In this document: positions 1-8,689 of the stretch, piece after piece
How the letters are laid out: each line of letters starts with the position of its first letter
Position numbering within the stretch: position 1 is the first letter of the stretch
Source: JAMXLO01 sp963726125
GTDB lineage: Bacteria; Pseudomonadota; Alphaproteobacteria; Acetobacterales; Acetobacteraceae
Length of the DNA: 64,000 nucleotides
Assembly (NCBI GenBank): GCA_963726125.1
Contig: CAVSBG010000019.1
Coordinates: forward strand, 238,250-302,249
Direction: 5' to 3'
The notes under the pieces: generated by a model
Told to the model about the DNA's origin: nothing
The model's database searches: none
The model's input: the letters and a program-made list of their open reading frames with translations, nothing else
Translations under genes and position numbers: made by a program

Positions 1-495
1 GAACTGACCGAGCCGGTGCGGGCACTGCGGCTCAACCATGCCGAGGTCGCAGTCATTGCACCTCGCGCTGGGCAGATCCAAGGAATGAACCACCATGACA
101 AGGGCGATGAGCTCACGGTCGATCACGACCTCGCCAGCGTTTCGCCTGATCAATTCGATGCCCTCGTCCTGCCCGGCGGCGTCGCAAACCCCGACGCGTT
201 GCGCACCAACGTGAAGGCCGTCGCCTTCGTTCGGCATTTCATTGAATCCGGCAAGCCAATCGCCGCCATCTGCCACGCGCCCTGGACGCTGATAGAAGCC
301 AACGGCGTCAGCGGCCGCACCATGACATCATGGCCATCGTTGAAGACCGACCTGCGCAATGCCGGCGCGCAATGGGAAGACCGCTCCGTCGTTGTCGATG
401 GCAACCTTGTGACGTCACGCAAGCCTGACGATTTGCCGGACTTCTGTCGCGAGATGGTCCGCCTGTTTGAGCGACGGACACCACGCGCGGCATAG
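1..495 (+). CDS. DJ-1/PfpI-family glutamine amidotransferase-like protein, 5' partial
   Basis: The frame is already open at base 1 (first codons read ELTEP), so the N-terminus lies outside the window; about 164 residues remain. The PfpI hallmarks are visible: NHHDKGDELTVD, LVLPGGVANPDALR, the nucleophile elbow AAICHAPW with the presumed catalytic Cys, and TSWPSLKTDLRNAGA. Known members are intracellular stress proteins or glyoxalase/deglycase-like enzymes; the exact substrate cannot be told from sequence. It ends with TAG at 493-495, followed by a 300-bp gap, so it is probably not part of the sterol operon downstream. Confidence 0.88.
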   Translation, partial: ELTEPVRALRLNHAEVAVIAPRAGQIQGMNHHDKGDELTVDHDLASVSPDQFDALVLPGGVANPDALRTNVKAVAFVRHFIESGKPIAAICHAPWTLIEANGVSGRTMTSWPSLKTDLRNAGAQWEDRSVVVDGNLVTSRKPDDLPDFCREMVRLFERRTPRAA

Positions 496-833
496 TTCGA
501 GAACGAACAGATGTCATCCGCACTCGACGCGTGAAGACCGGCGTCAGATCCGGAACCAACCCTGAGCGCTCGGATCGAGTCCACCGCTGCAATGCGATGG
601 CTTTCAACCTCGTCGTGCCTTGCCGTAAACGTGCCTGGCGTCAGAACGCCTATCAGCAGCAGATCCACGCCGTTCACAGAACGGGAGCCTCACTCTCCCT
701 CTGGTTGCAGTGCCTCGTCACTCGCGATGCCCGTTGCGCCAACGGACGATCTGATGCTCTAATGCGACCATGATATTTCGTTCGCTGGCCGACAACGGCA
801 CGCAGTGATGTGTGTCGCTCGAATGCAGGACTC
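496..833. other. Intergenic region upstream of the sterol operon
   Basis: About 340 bp without a convincing gene. It separates the PfpI-like gene from the long plus-strand operon and is the obvious place for that operon's promoter. I see no clear palindrome, riboswitch or terminator. Open frames here are short, overlap one another and match no family I know. Confidence 0.4.
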
Positions 834-2441
834 ATGCTGTCCTGGATAAGCGGTCGTCCGGTGCCCACGGATTTCGGCGGCCCCGCGGACGTTTCGTTCG
901 AACCTTTCCTGCCGCAATGGATCGGGCAGCCGATCATCGAGCGTTTCCATTCGATATCAGATCGTTTCGCGTCAAAAATCGCGATCGACGACGACAACAC
1001 GCCAATGACGTACCGGCAGGTACGTGCCGCAGTCGCTGCCATGGCCGCGCGCATCGTTGCGGCGACGCCGGACGGTGGAGCGATCGCAGCGATCCTCGAT
1101 AACGCGTCATCATTCCCGGTGGTTTTCCTGGCGTGCCTCATGACGGGGCGTCCGATCATTCCGATTGATGCGACGTATCCTCCGGCCCATCAGAAGGCCA
1201 TCCTGCAGGAATGCGGCGCCGTCGCGGTCGTTCTCGGCGAAGGCCTTGCGCTACCTGATGACGTTCCCGACCAGTTGGTCCGCAATCAGCTCGCCGTATC
1301 CGGACACGCGGCGCCAGACGCCGTCGAGCCGGCGATCTCACTCTCGGTCGATGGCCCCGCCGGCGTGATCTACACCTCCGGCAGCACGGGCAAACCGAAG
1401 GGCGTTGCGTTCTCGCAGCGACAGTTCCTGGCGTCTCTCTCGGAGTATATCAACGCGTGCCATATTGGCCCCGAGGATCGGTTGTTGGGGTTGGCGTCGT
1501 TAGGTGGCGCCAGCGTGCGCGAAGCATTGGCGGCGCTGCTGACGGGCGCGACATTCCACATCGCCGACCTGAGGCGAAACGGGATCAACGCGGTGTTCCG
1601 CACGCTCAAAAGCGCCGGCGGAACCGTGCTGGCGTTTGTGCCCTCCGTGCTGCGCAGTTTCACCGCCCGTCCCGACGCCGCCGAAGCACTCGCCAGCCTG
1701 CGCATTGTCGACCTGTTCGGCGAACTCGTCACGGCGGATGCGGTCGCGGCACTGCGTAACGTGCTGTCACCGTCATGCCATATCAGGGTGAGCCTTGGGT
1801 CCACCGAAACCATGGTGCTGTTCCATTGGTTCGTGCCGCGTGACTTCGCCGCTGGCAACGCCGGCCTGCCATGCGGCTACCTCGCCAACAATGCATCGAT
1901 CAGCGTTCTCGATGAAGCAGGCGCACCGGTCGCGCCAGGTGACGCTGGCGAGCTTGTCGTCCGCGGCCGGTATATTGCGAGCGGGATGTGGCGCGACGGG
2001 AAGGTAGTGGCGGGACCATTCCGTCAGGATCCGGACGAACCGGCCAGCCGCGTGTTCCACACCGGCGATCTGATCCGGCTACGCACGGATGGCCTGGCCG
2101 AATTCGTCGGCCGGCGCGACCGGCGCGTGAAGATCCGCGGGCTGCGCGCTGATCCGAGTGACGTCGAAGTCGCGCTGCACAGAATTCCGGGCATTGCCGA
2201 CTGCGCTGTCGTGACACGCTCTACGGGTGACGACACGGTGTTCCTGGCCTATGTCGTGGCAGGCCACCGAAGCCCAGGTTCATCCCGAGCAATTCGCGCA
2301 GCCCTGCGCACCGAACTTCCACCGCATATGATGCCGGGCGAAATCCACCTGCTGGACAGCATACCGCGGCTGCCCAACTTCAAGCCGGACCTGGTCGCGC
2401 TTGCGCGCCACGACGACGCCGCCGTCGCGAACGGCCAGTAG
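834..2441 (+). CDS. Stand-alone AMP-binding (adenylation) enzyme, NRPS A-domain type
   Basis: An ANL-superfamily adenylating enzyme of about 535 residues. Core motifs are in order: the ATP-binding loop YTSGSTGKPKG, LGSTET, the ATP-binding aspartate motif FHTGDLIRL, GRRDRRVKIRG, and a C-terminal LPNFKPD whose Lys is the likely catalytic lysine. It should activate a carboxylic or amino acid as acyl-AMP and hand it to CoA or a carrier protein. No condensation or carrier domain is fused; a free acyl carrier protein lies at 15336-15620. An upstream GTG at 810 is in frame, but ATG 834 has AGGA just before it. First gene of the sterol-type operon, 9 bp before the Rieske gene. Substrate unknown. Confidence 0.85.
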   Translation: MLSWISGRPVPTDFGGPADVSFEPFLPQWIGQPIIERFHSISDRFASKIAIDDDNTPMTYRQVRAAVAAMAARIVAATPDGGAIAAILDNASSFPVVFLACLMTGRPIIPIDATYPPAHQKAILQECGAVAVVLGEGLALPDDVPDQLVRNQLAVSGHAAPDAVEPAISLSVDGPAGVIYTSGSTGKPKGVAFSQRQFLASLSEYINACHIGPEDRLLGLASLGGASVREALAALLTGATFHIADLRRNGINAVFRTLKSAGGTVLAFVPSVLRSFTARPDAAEALASLRIVDLFGELVTADAVAALRNVLSPSCHIRVSLGSTETMVLFHWFVPRDFAAGNAGLPCGYLANNASISVLDEAGAPVAPGDAGELVVRGRYIASGMWRDGKVVAGPFRQDPDEPASRVFHTGDLIRLRTDGLAEFVGRRDRRVKIRGLRADPSDVEVALHRIPGIADCAVVTRSTGDDTVFLAYVVAGHRSPGSSRAIRAALRTELPPHMMPGEIHLLDSIPRLPNFKPDLVALARHDDAAVANGQ

Positions 2442-2450
2442 CGAACTCTC

Positions 2451-3554
2451 ATGAGCGGATCAATTATCAACCGAGAAGTACCAGACTTCGAACAGGCGCG
2501 CACGCGTCGTCAGATGACCCGCGCCGCCGGCCTCGATCCGAACCACTGGTATGCGGTTGCACACGCCAACGGCGTGCCTCCCGGCAGGGTGGTGGAAACA
2601 CGGTTCCTGGATCGATCGATCGCAGTGTTCCGCGGCGCCGATGGCGTGCTTGGCGCGATCGAGAACCGCTGCGCCCATCGCCAACTGAAGCTGACACTCG
2701 GGGAGGTCAAGGGCTGCAACCTGGTCTGCGCGTATCACGGCTGGGCTTACGACGCGTCTGGACGACTTTCATCGGTTGCACATGAAACCTTCGGCAAGTC
2801 GATTGCGCGCATTCGCGTCGCCAGTTTTCCAGTGCGGGAACGCTACGGCTTGATCTGGCTTTTTCCGGGTGAACCTACGCTGGCAGATCTGGTTCCGATG
2901 CCGGAAATACCGGAGCTGGAAGGTTCGGCGTCATGGGCCAGTGTCGCGGTCGACTTCGTCTGGGCGGCGCATCATTCGCTGATCATCGAGAACGTCAGCG
3001 ACTTCAGCCACGCGCACCTGCATCGCAAATACCGGCCGTTCAACGACGCCACACTGACCGACCTGGAGGCAAACGCCACCCAGGTGCGCCTGAGTTATGA
3101 CGTGCTGGTTGGCGACGGCCGGTTCAGCAAACACTTCGTCGACCGGTCGCGCGTCAAGGTGGATCGGATGGATCTGTGCTTCGACTATCCGTATCAATGG
3201 TCTGATACCGGTGGGCGCATCAAGCACTGGTGCTTTCTGCTGCCGTTGGACCTCCGCACCACGCACGCGTTCTTCCTGTTCTATTTCGATGCGGTGCAGG
3301 TGCCGCTGCTGCGCCGTCCGATGCCGCGCGGGTTGCAGCGGCTGCTGATGCGGGCGGCGCGGCGCTGGCTGATCCGGCCATTGCTGGCGCAAGACGGGCG
3401 GATGGTGGAGGCCGAGCAACAGGCCTACGAACGCGACCCCTACGTTGCCGGCTACGAACTCAATCCAGCCGTTGCTGAATTCCAGAAGCTGATCGTCGGG
3501 CAATGGCGTCGGCATTTGTCGGCGCCCGCGGACGCCGTGCGTGAACCAGTCTGA
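2451..3554 (+). CDS. Rieske non-heme iron oxygenase, candidate sterol C-4 demethylase (SdmA-like)
   Basis: A 367-residue Rieske oxygenase. The [2Fe-2S] ligands are C74-x-H76 and C93-xx-H96 (RCAHR and CAYHGW), and the mononuclear iron site is D184, H187, H191 in VSDFSHAHLH. Such enzymes use an external ferredoxin/reductase for O2-dependent hydroxylation. In bacterial sterol producers a Rieske enzyme (SdmA) oxidises the C-4 methyl with an NAD(P)-dependent 3beta-HSD-like partner (SdmB); here exactly such a reductase follows, overlapping by 14 bp, and cyclase, epoxidase and sterol methyltransferase genes are in the same operon. The sterol role is inferred from that context; the Rieske assignment itself is clear from the ligands. 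Confidence 0.85.
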   Translation: MSGSIINREVPDFEQARTRRQMTRAAGLDPNHWYAVAHANGVPPGRVVETRFLDRSIAVFRGADGVLGAIENRCAHRQLKLTLGEVKGCNLVCAYHGWAYDASGRLSSVAHETFGKSIARIRVASFPVRERYGLIWLFPGEPTLADLVPMPEIPELEGSASWASVAVDFVWAAHHSLIIENVSDFSHAHLHRKYRPFNDATLTDLEANATQVRLSYDVLVGDGRFSKHFVDRSRVKVDRMDLCFDYPYQWSDTGGRIKHWCFLLPLDLRTTHAFFLFYFDAVQVPLLRRPMPRGLQRLLMRAARRWLIRPLLAQDGRMVEAEQQAYERDPYVAGYELNPAVAEFQKLIVGQWRRHLSAPADAVREPV

Positions 3555-4567
3555 GGCGGTTTCCAATGGCCTCGCGCTGGTCACCGGCGGCGGCGGCCAT
3601 CTCGGGGCGAACCTGGTGCGGCAGCTGATCGACGCCGGGCAACCGGTGCGCGCATTGCTGCATTCGGACAGCGAGCGTCCGAGCGTGGCCGGTCTGCCGA
3701 TACAGGTGATGGTCGGTGACCTGCGGGACCGATCCACTGCCGCCGCAGTGGTGCAGGGTTGCCGGCATGTGTACCACTGCGCGGCCCGGGTCTCGACGAT
3801 GCCGCGCCGTCGGACGGAGCTGTTCGGCTGCAACGTGCTTGGCACACGCTGGCTGTTGCAGGCGGCGCAAACTGCGGGCGTGGAAAAAATTGTCGTCACC
3901 AGCTCGTTCAGCGCCGTCGGGCATCGCAACGACGGCGTGCCCAGCGACGAGACCGAACCATTCAACCCGATGGAGCCGCATCTGCCGTATGAGCAGACCA
4001 AGGCTGCGGCCGAGCATGAATGCCTGAAGGCACATGCTGAGGGACTGAACGTGGTGATCGCGACTTCCACCGCTATTCTGGGGCCGAACGATTTCAAGCC
4101 GTCGCGGATGGGGCGCGTGTTGTTGAGTTACGCGCGCGGGCGGTTGCCGGCCTATATCGCTGGAGGCTTCGAATTCGTCGCGGCTGGCGATATCGCGCGC
4201 GGGCATCGCCTGGCGATGGCGCGCGGGCGGAACGGGCAGAAGTACATATTCTCGACCGAGTTCTGCACGATGGATCAGATCATGGCGACTTTTCATCGCG
4301 TCACCGCGCAGCGCCGCCGTCCTGCGCGGCTTTCGCCGCGGGTCATGCGCGGTGTCGCGGAAATCACCAGCCGTATCGGCGCGCTGATCGCACCCGAACT
4401 CGGAGCCGCTGCTCACACCTGCGGCGCTGCGCCTGCTGCGCCTCGGCCGCCGGGCCGATATTCGCAAGGCACGCGAGGAGCTGGGTTTCGTTCCGACCTC
4501 GATCGAGGCAGCGATCGAGGATGCCTGGCGCGATTTCGTCGCGCGTGGCGTGGCGGGACGTGCATGA
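3541..4567 (+). pseudogene. NAD(P)-dependent 3beta-HSD/epimerase-like reductase (SdmB-like), +1 frameshift
   Basis: Extended SDR: TGGGGHLGANL cofactor loop, then the YEQTK active site (YxxxK), about 341 residues if repaired. GTG start overlaps the Rieske gene by 14 bp. At 4402-4403 (GG) one extra base shifts the frame. Downstream the +1 frame reads EPLLTPAALRLLRLGRRAD and on to GVAGRA, stopping at TGA 4565-4567, which overlaps the methyltransferase ATG at 4564 as ATGA. As given, the original frame instead runs on into that gene and makes a false 688-residue fusion. Family members oxidise 3beta-hydroxysteroids or sugars, and HpnA-type hopanoid proteins are relatives. Context favours the C-4 decarboxylation step. 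The lesion may be a sequencing indel. Confidence 0.8.
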
Positions 4568-5607
4568 ACAGCGAGGCGCCTGCCGCCCGTAATCACGCGA
4601 CGCCTGGATTGCTGCGGGTGGCGCGCGGCATCGTCCCACCGAACGAGGTGCCTGCGACCGTCGATCGCTACCATGGCTATTTCGCGGGCGACGCAGGGCA
4701 GCGGCAGCACGACTACGCCTCGGTGGTGAATACGTATTACGACCTGGTCACGGACTTCTATGAATATGGCTGGGGCCAATCGTTCCACTTCGCACCGCGC
4801 GCGCGCGGCGAGACATTCCGAGAGTCGCTACTTCGCCACGAGCAATGGCTGGCGTTGCGGCTCGGGCTGTCGCCCGGCAAGCACGTGCTCGATGTTGGCT
4901 GCGGCGTTGGCGGACCGATGCGGACGATCGCGCGTTTCTCTGGCTGCGAGATCACTGGTCTCAACAACAACGACTATCAGGTTGCCCGCGCAGGGATACA
5001 CAACCGGCGTGCCGGACTCGACGCACGCTGCGACGTGGTCAAGGGCGACTTCATGGCGATGCCGTTTCCAGACGCGTGCTTCGACGCCGCCTATGCGATC
5101 GAGGCGACCGTGCATGCGCCCGATCTCGCCAGCGTCTATGCCGAGATCGGACGCGTGCTGAAGCCCGGCGGCCTGCTGGCCAGTTATGAATGGGCGTTGA
5201 CGGAGAACTTCATCGCCACCGACAGCAACCAGCAGCGGATCAGGCGCGACATCGAGTTCGCCAACGGCATCGTCCATCTTTCCACGGCCAGCGAGATCGT
5301 CGATGCGGTCGCGGCGTCCGGGTTGCAATTGCTCCAGATCGAGGATCGTTGCGCCAATAGTGAGGTGCCATGGTGGGAGAAACTGGCGCCCGCGCCCAAT
5401 CCCTTCGCGCTCCGCCGGACGTCCGGCATCGGCAAGCACTTCACCAACGTCGCGGTGCGCCTGCTGGAGACGCTGCGCATCGCGCCACGCGGCACGACCA
5501 CGGTTGCGCATATGTTGGACAAGGGTGGCCAGACACTGGTGGCGGGCGGGAAGCAGGCGATCTTCACGCCTGGCCTGCTGGTCGTGGCACGCAAGCGTAG
5601 CGGGTGA
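4564..5607 (+). CDS. Sterol C-24-methyltransferase (Erg6/SMT) homologue
   Basis: 347 residues. The N-terminal part contains DFYEYGWGQSFHFAPR, the aromatic sterol-binding signature of SMTs, followed by the SAM site LDVGCGVGGPMRTIARFSG, then GLNNNDYQVARAG, YAIEATVHAPDL and VLKPGGLLASYEW, all in the order of plant and fungal SMT1/Erg6. It should transfer a methyl from SAM to C-24 of a sterol side chain. C-24 alkylation is classically eukaryotic; bacterial homologues are known mainly from metagenomes and a few isolates. ATGA-type overlap with the repaired upstream reductase (ATG 4564) fixes the start. Distinguishing it from tocopherol-type or other SMT-like methyltransferases needs a tree. Confidence 0.88.
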   Translation: MNSEAPAARNHATPGLLRVARGIVPPNEVPATVDRYHGYFAGDAGQRQHDYASVVNTYYDLVTDFYEYGWGQSFHFAPRARGETFRESLLRHEQWLALRLGLSPGKHVLDVGCGVGGPMRTIARFSGCEITGLNNNDYQVARAGIHNRRAGLDARCDVVKGDFMAMPFPDACFDAAYAIEATVHAPDLASVYAEIGRVLKPGGLLASYEWALTENFIATDSNQQRIRRDIEFANGIVHLSTASEIVDAVAASGLQLLQIEDRCANSEVPWWEKLAPAPNPFALRRTSGIGKHFTNVAVRLLETLRIAPRGTTTVAHMLDKGGQTLVAGGKQAIFTPGLLVVARKRSG

Positions 5608-5624
5608 GGCGAGAAGAACGCTGC

Positions 5625-6401
5625 ATGGGGCAACTGGACGGCAGGGTCGCCATAATCACCGGCGCCGCTTCCGGCATCGGCGCGGCGTGCGCGCGTCTCC
5701 TGGCAGGCGCGGGCGCGAAGCTGGTATTGACCGATGTCGAGCAGACAGGCGGGGAGCGCGTCGCCTCGGAGGTCGATGGCGTCTTCGTCCGACATGATGT
5801 CACGAGCGAAGCTGGCTGGCCCGCGGTTGCGGCGATGGCCGGGCAGCGTTTCGGTGGCTTGCATATCCTGGTGGCGAATGCGGGGATCGCCATCATGGGC
5901 CCGGTGACGGAGATGCCGTATGCGGTCTGGCGGCGGCAGATGGCGGTGAATGTCGATGGCATGTTCCTCGCGGTGAAGCATTGCCTTCCCTTGATGCGGC
6001 AATGCGGCGACGGTTCCATCATCATGATGTCATCCGTCGCCGGGCTGGACGGTGCGGCCGGACTCGCCGGCTACAGCGCCACGAAAGGCGCGGTGCGGTT
6101 GTTCGCCAAGTCAGTGGCGCTGGAATGCGCGCAGGCCGGGGACAACATCCGGGTCAACTCGGTGCATCCCGGTGTCATCGACTCGCCAAGCTGGAACCGG
6201 GTCGCACCAGGTGCCACGACGGCGCTCGACGCGAAGGCGGTCGCCGCAATGCTGGTGCCGCTCGGTGAGGCGGGTTCGGCAGAAGACGTTGCCAATGGCG
6301 TGCTGTTTCTCGCATCCGATGCGTCGCGCCATATCACCGGATCGGAGCTGGTGATCGATGGCGGCATGACCGCCGGCCGGATTGCACGGTTGCAAGGGTG
6401 A
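5625..6401 (+). CDS. Short-chain dehydrogenase/reductase
   Basis: A classical SDR of 258 residues: cofactor motif TGAASGIG, NAGIA, catalytic Ser in MSSVAG, YSATK (YxxxK), and the C-terminal GSELVIDGGM. ATG 5625 has GAGAAG upstream. It ends in a GTGA overlap with the cyclase gene, so the two are probably translationally coupled. In this operon it may act as a 3-hydroxysteroid dehydrogenase or 3-ketosterol reductase, which C-4 demethylation requires; that role is inference, since SDR sequence alone does not set the substrate. Confidence 0.85.
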   Translation: MGQLDGRVAIITGAASGIGAACARLLAGAGAKLVLTDVEQTGGERVASEVDGVFVRHDVTSEAGWPAVAAMAGQRFGGLHILVANAGIAIMGPVTEMPYAVWRRQMAVNVDGMFLAVKHCLPLMRQCGDGSIIMMSSVAGLDGAAGLAGYSATKGAVRLFAKSVALECAQAGDNIRVNSVHPGVIDSPSWNRVAPGATTALDAKAVAAMLVPLGEAGSAEDVANGVLFLASDASRHITGSELVIDGGMTAGRIARLQG

Positions 6402-8689
6402 GTCCGGGCGTCGCGCGATGTGTGGACGACGATGCCGGGTGGGCGACGGCCGCCGATCGCGCTGCGTCGCGCCTGATGGCGTACCAGAACGCGGACGGTT
6501 CCTGGCAGGGCGAGGTTGTCTGGTGCCCGGTCATCACGGCGCAGGTCGTCCTGGCCTATGCGATCATGGGCCGCACCATGGCGCCCGAGCGTTGCCGCCG
6601 CATTCTGCGCTATTTCGCCAGTTGCCGCCGACCGGATGGCGGCTGGGGCCTGCACCCGGAATCGCAGTCGTATCTGTTCGTCACCGCGCTTGTCTATGTG
6701 GCGGCGCGCCTGCTGGGCGAGGCGCCGGCCTCGCCGCTGTTGCGCGACGCGGTGCGTTGGTTGGCGGGTCATGAGGAGGGACTTGGCGCATTGCCGACAT
6801 GGGGCCGCTTCTGGCTGTCGTTGCTCGGGCTGTACGATCGGGATCGCATGACGATGTGCCCACCCGAGTTGTTCCTGCTTCCGGCTTGGGCGCCGCTCGC
6901 GGCTGACCGGCTGTATTGCCATACCCGCTATATCTACCTCGGCATGGCTTACCTGTCGGGGGTTGGTCTGTGTGCGGACCTCGGGGCGATCGGTGTTTCC
7001 TTGCGGCGTGAGCTGGCCGGCTTTAACAGGCCCGGGCCGCTGTCGCGTCATCGCATCGCGACCAGCGACCTGTATGTGCCGCCGGGGCCGGCGTTGCGTC
7101 TGGCCTACGACGTGATGGGAACGCTGGGTCCGATCTGGCGGCGCCTGCCCGGTGCTGTGGCACTGCGCCGACGGGCGCTCGATCGCTGCCTGCGGCGCAT
7201 TCGCGCAGAGCAGCGGGCTTCCAATTTCCAAGCGTTGTCGCCGGTGAATGGGTTGCTGAATACGCTGGCGCTCTGGGCACACGCTCCGGATGCTCCCGAA
7301 GTCAAGGCAAGCATCGCCGGATTGGAAGCATGGTGCTGGCAGGACGATACGCAGGGCGTGCGCTATGCGGGTGCACGCTCGACGACGTGGGACACTGCAT
7401 TCGCGTTGCAGGCGCTGGCGGAGGGTCCGCATGTGCCGGATGCATGCGTCGCTGCAGTGCGCTCGGGATATTCGGCGCTGGCGTCGCTACAGGTGCCCTT
7501 GGCGGCAGTGACGGCTGTGGGCGGCGACGACAGCAAGGTTTTAACACGGAGGACGTGCGAGGGCCACGGAGGGCCACGAGGTTTTGGCACCGAGGAACAT
7601 TCGCGCCAGAAAACGAAACTCCGTGGCCCGCCGGGGCCCTCGCACGTCCTCCGTGTTAAGAATCTTCTTGCTGCGAACAGGCACTTATCTGGCCGGCCTG
7701 AGCCGCCCTCAGATGCTGCGCCGATGGAGCTTGACGAAGGACGCCAGAATCCCGCCGGCGGTTGGTGCTTCGGCGAGCCCACTCACCGCTGGCCCGTCAG
7801 CGACTGCACGGCTGAAGCGCTGAGCGCGCTGATGCAATGCCATCGCGTGCCTGGCCTCGTGCCACCCGATACAAGGATCACCCCGGACCGACTATCCGAG
7901 GCGTTCCGATTCCTGCTGGCGCGGCAGAACGCGGACGGCGGTTTCGCCACCTACGAACGGCGGCGCGGTGGCAAGCGGCTCGAGCGGCTCAATCCGTCCG
8001 AGATGTTCGGGCAGTGCATGACAGAGCGCTCCTACATTGAGTGCACGTCGTCCGCGATTCGCGCGCTACGGCATGTGTCGGAACTACCTCCTGGAGCCAT
8101 GACCGCGCATGAGCAAACGGAATGTGCCGACGCCATGGCACGCGCGCGAGACTTCCTCCTGGCCCAGCAGCGTGCAGATGGTGCCTGGCCCGGCTTCTGG
8201 GGCATCAACTTCATCTATGCGACGGGTTTCGCCGTCGCCGCGCTGCGCGACGCCGGATTGTCCGCGGAGCACACCGCCGTGCAACGTGCTGTCGACTGGC
8301 TGCACAGCGTGCAGCAGCCGGATGGCGGATGGGGCGAACATCACTCCGGCTGCCTCACCGGAAGCTATGTGGCAAACGCTGGCAGTCTGGTCATCATGAC
8401 AAGCTGGGCCGTTCTGGCCCTGCTGCGCGCCACGAATTCTGTGACGCCCACGGTCCGACGTGGCCTCGGCTGGCTTGCGTCGCGGCAGTTGCCCGATGGT
8501 GATTGGCCGTCGGGATTCCGTCAACGGCGTATTCTTCGGCACTGCAATGCTGGATTATCGGCTCTACAACACGTATTTTCCAACCTGGGCTCTGAACCTT
8601 GCACGCGCAACGGACCGGTTACGTTGCGACGGCACGGACAGGTTTCCCCAATAGGGCGATGTTGGATGCGGCTCACACGAATAGGTTGA
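6398..8689 (+). CDS. Oxidosqualene cyclase (lanosterol-synthase type) with in-frame insertion and C-terminal frameshift
   Basis: Triterpene cyclase with WGRFWLSLLGLYD, YCHTRYIYLGMAYL, WDTAF (W331), VSDCTAE (catalytic Asp469), SYIECTS and QW repeats. The DCTAE motif and the CHTR His175 mark an oxidosqualene cyclase, not a hopene cyclase (DXDD). Val two residues before the catalytic Asp is the residue typical of lanosterol synthases (Ile in cycloartenol synthases). Two oddities: about 66 extra residues (368-433), encoded by a palindromic insertion, separate WDTAF from DCTAE; and one extra G at 8512-8514 shifts the frame near the end. Past it, the +1 frame reads SVNGVFFGTAMLDYRLYNT and on through PTWALNLAR to TAG 8652-8654, the expected C-terminus. 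Start GTG 6398 overlaps the SDR stop. Confidence 0.9.
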   Translation: MSPGVARCVDDDAGWATAADRAASRLMAYQNADGSWQGEVVWCPVITAQVVLAYAIMGRTMAPERCRRILRYFASCRRPDGGWGLHPESQSYLFVTALVYVAARLLGEAPASPLLRDAVRWLAGHEEGLGALPTWGRFWLSLLGLYDRDRMTMCPPELFLLPAWAPLAADRLYCHTRYIYLGMAYLSGVGLCADLGAIGVSLRRELAGFNRPGPLSRHRIATSDLYVPPGPALRLAYDVMGTLGPIWRRLPGAVALRRRALDRCLRRIRAEQRASNFQALSPVNGLLNTLALWAHAPDAPEVKASIAGLEAWCWQDDTQGVRYAGARSTTWDTAFALQALAEGPHVPDACVAAVRSGYSALASLQVPLAAVTAVGGDDSKVLTRRTCEGHGGPRGFGTEEHSRQKTKLRGPPGPSHVLRVKNLLAANRHLSGRPEPPSDAAPMELDEGRQNPAGGWCFGEPTHRWPVSDCTAEALSALMQCHRVPGLVPPDTRITPDRLSEAFRFLLARQNADGGFATYERRRGGKRLERLNPSEMFGQCMTERSYIECTSSAIRALRHVSELPPGAMTAHEQTECADAMARARDFLLAQQRADGAWPGFWGINFIYATGFAVAALRDAGLSAEHTAVQRAVDWLHSVQQPDGGWGEHHSGCLTGSYVANAGSLVIMTSWAVLALLRATNSVTPTVRRGLGWLASRQLPDGDWPSGFRQRRILRHCNAGLSALQHVFSNLGSEPCTRNGPVTLRRHGQVSPIGRCWMRLTRIG
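7541..7659. repeat. Palindromic element inserted in frame within the cyclase gene
   Basis: Perfect 25-bp inverted arms at 7541-7565 and 7635-7659 (outer end TTAACACGGAGGACGTGC) around a 69-bp centre that is itself partly self-complementary. Similarity of the arms extends, imperfectly, outwards to CAGCAAG on each side. Protein comparison suggests the inserted DNA spans about 7499-7697, because SLQVP before and EPPSD after would join naturally. No stop codon occurs in the reading frame of the gene. I could not find a clear target-site duplication here. Confidence 0.85.

Noticed and set aside
6398..8689. Annotation as squalene-hopene cyclase
   Set aside because: The catalytic motif is DCTAE and the CHTR/SYIEC positions follow oxidosqualene cyclases; no DXDD motif is present, and a squalene-epoxidase homologue is in the same operon.
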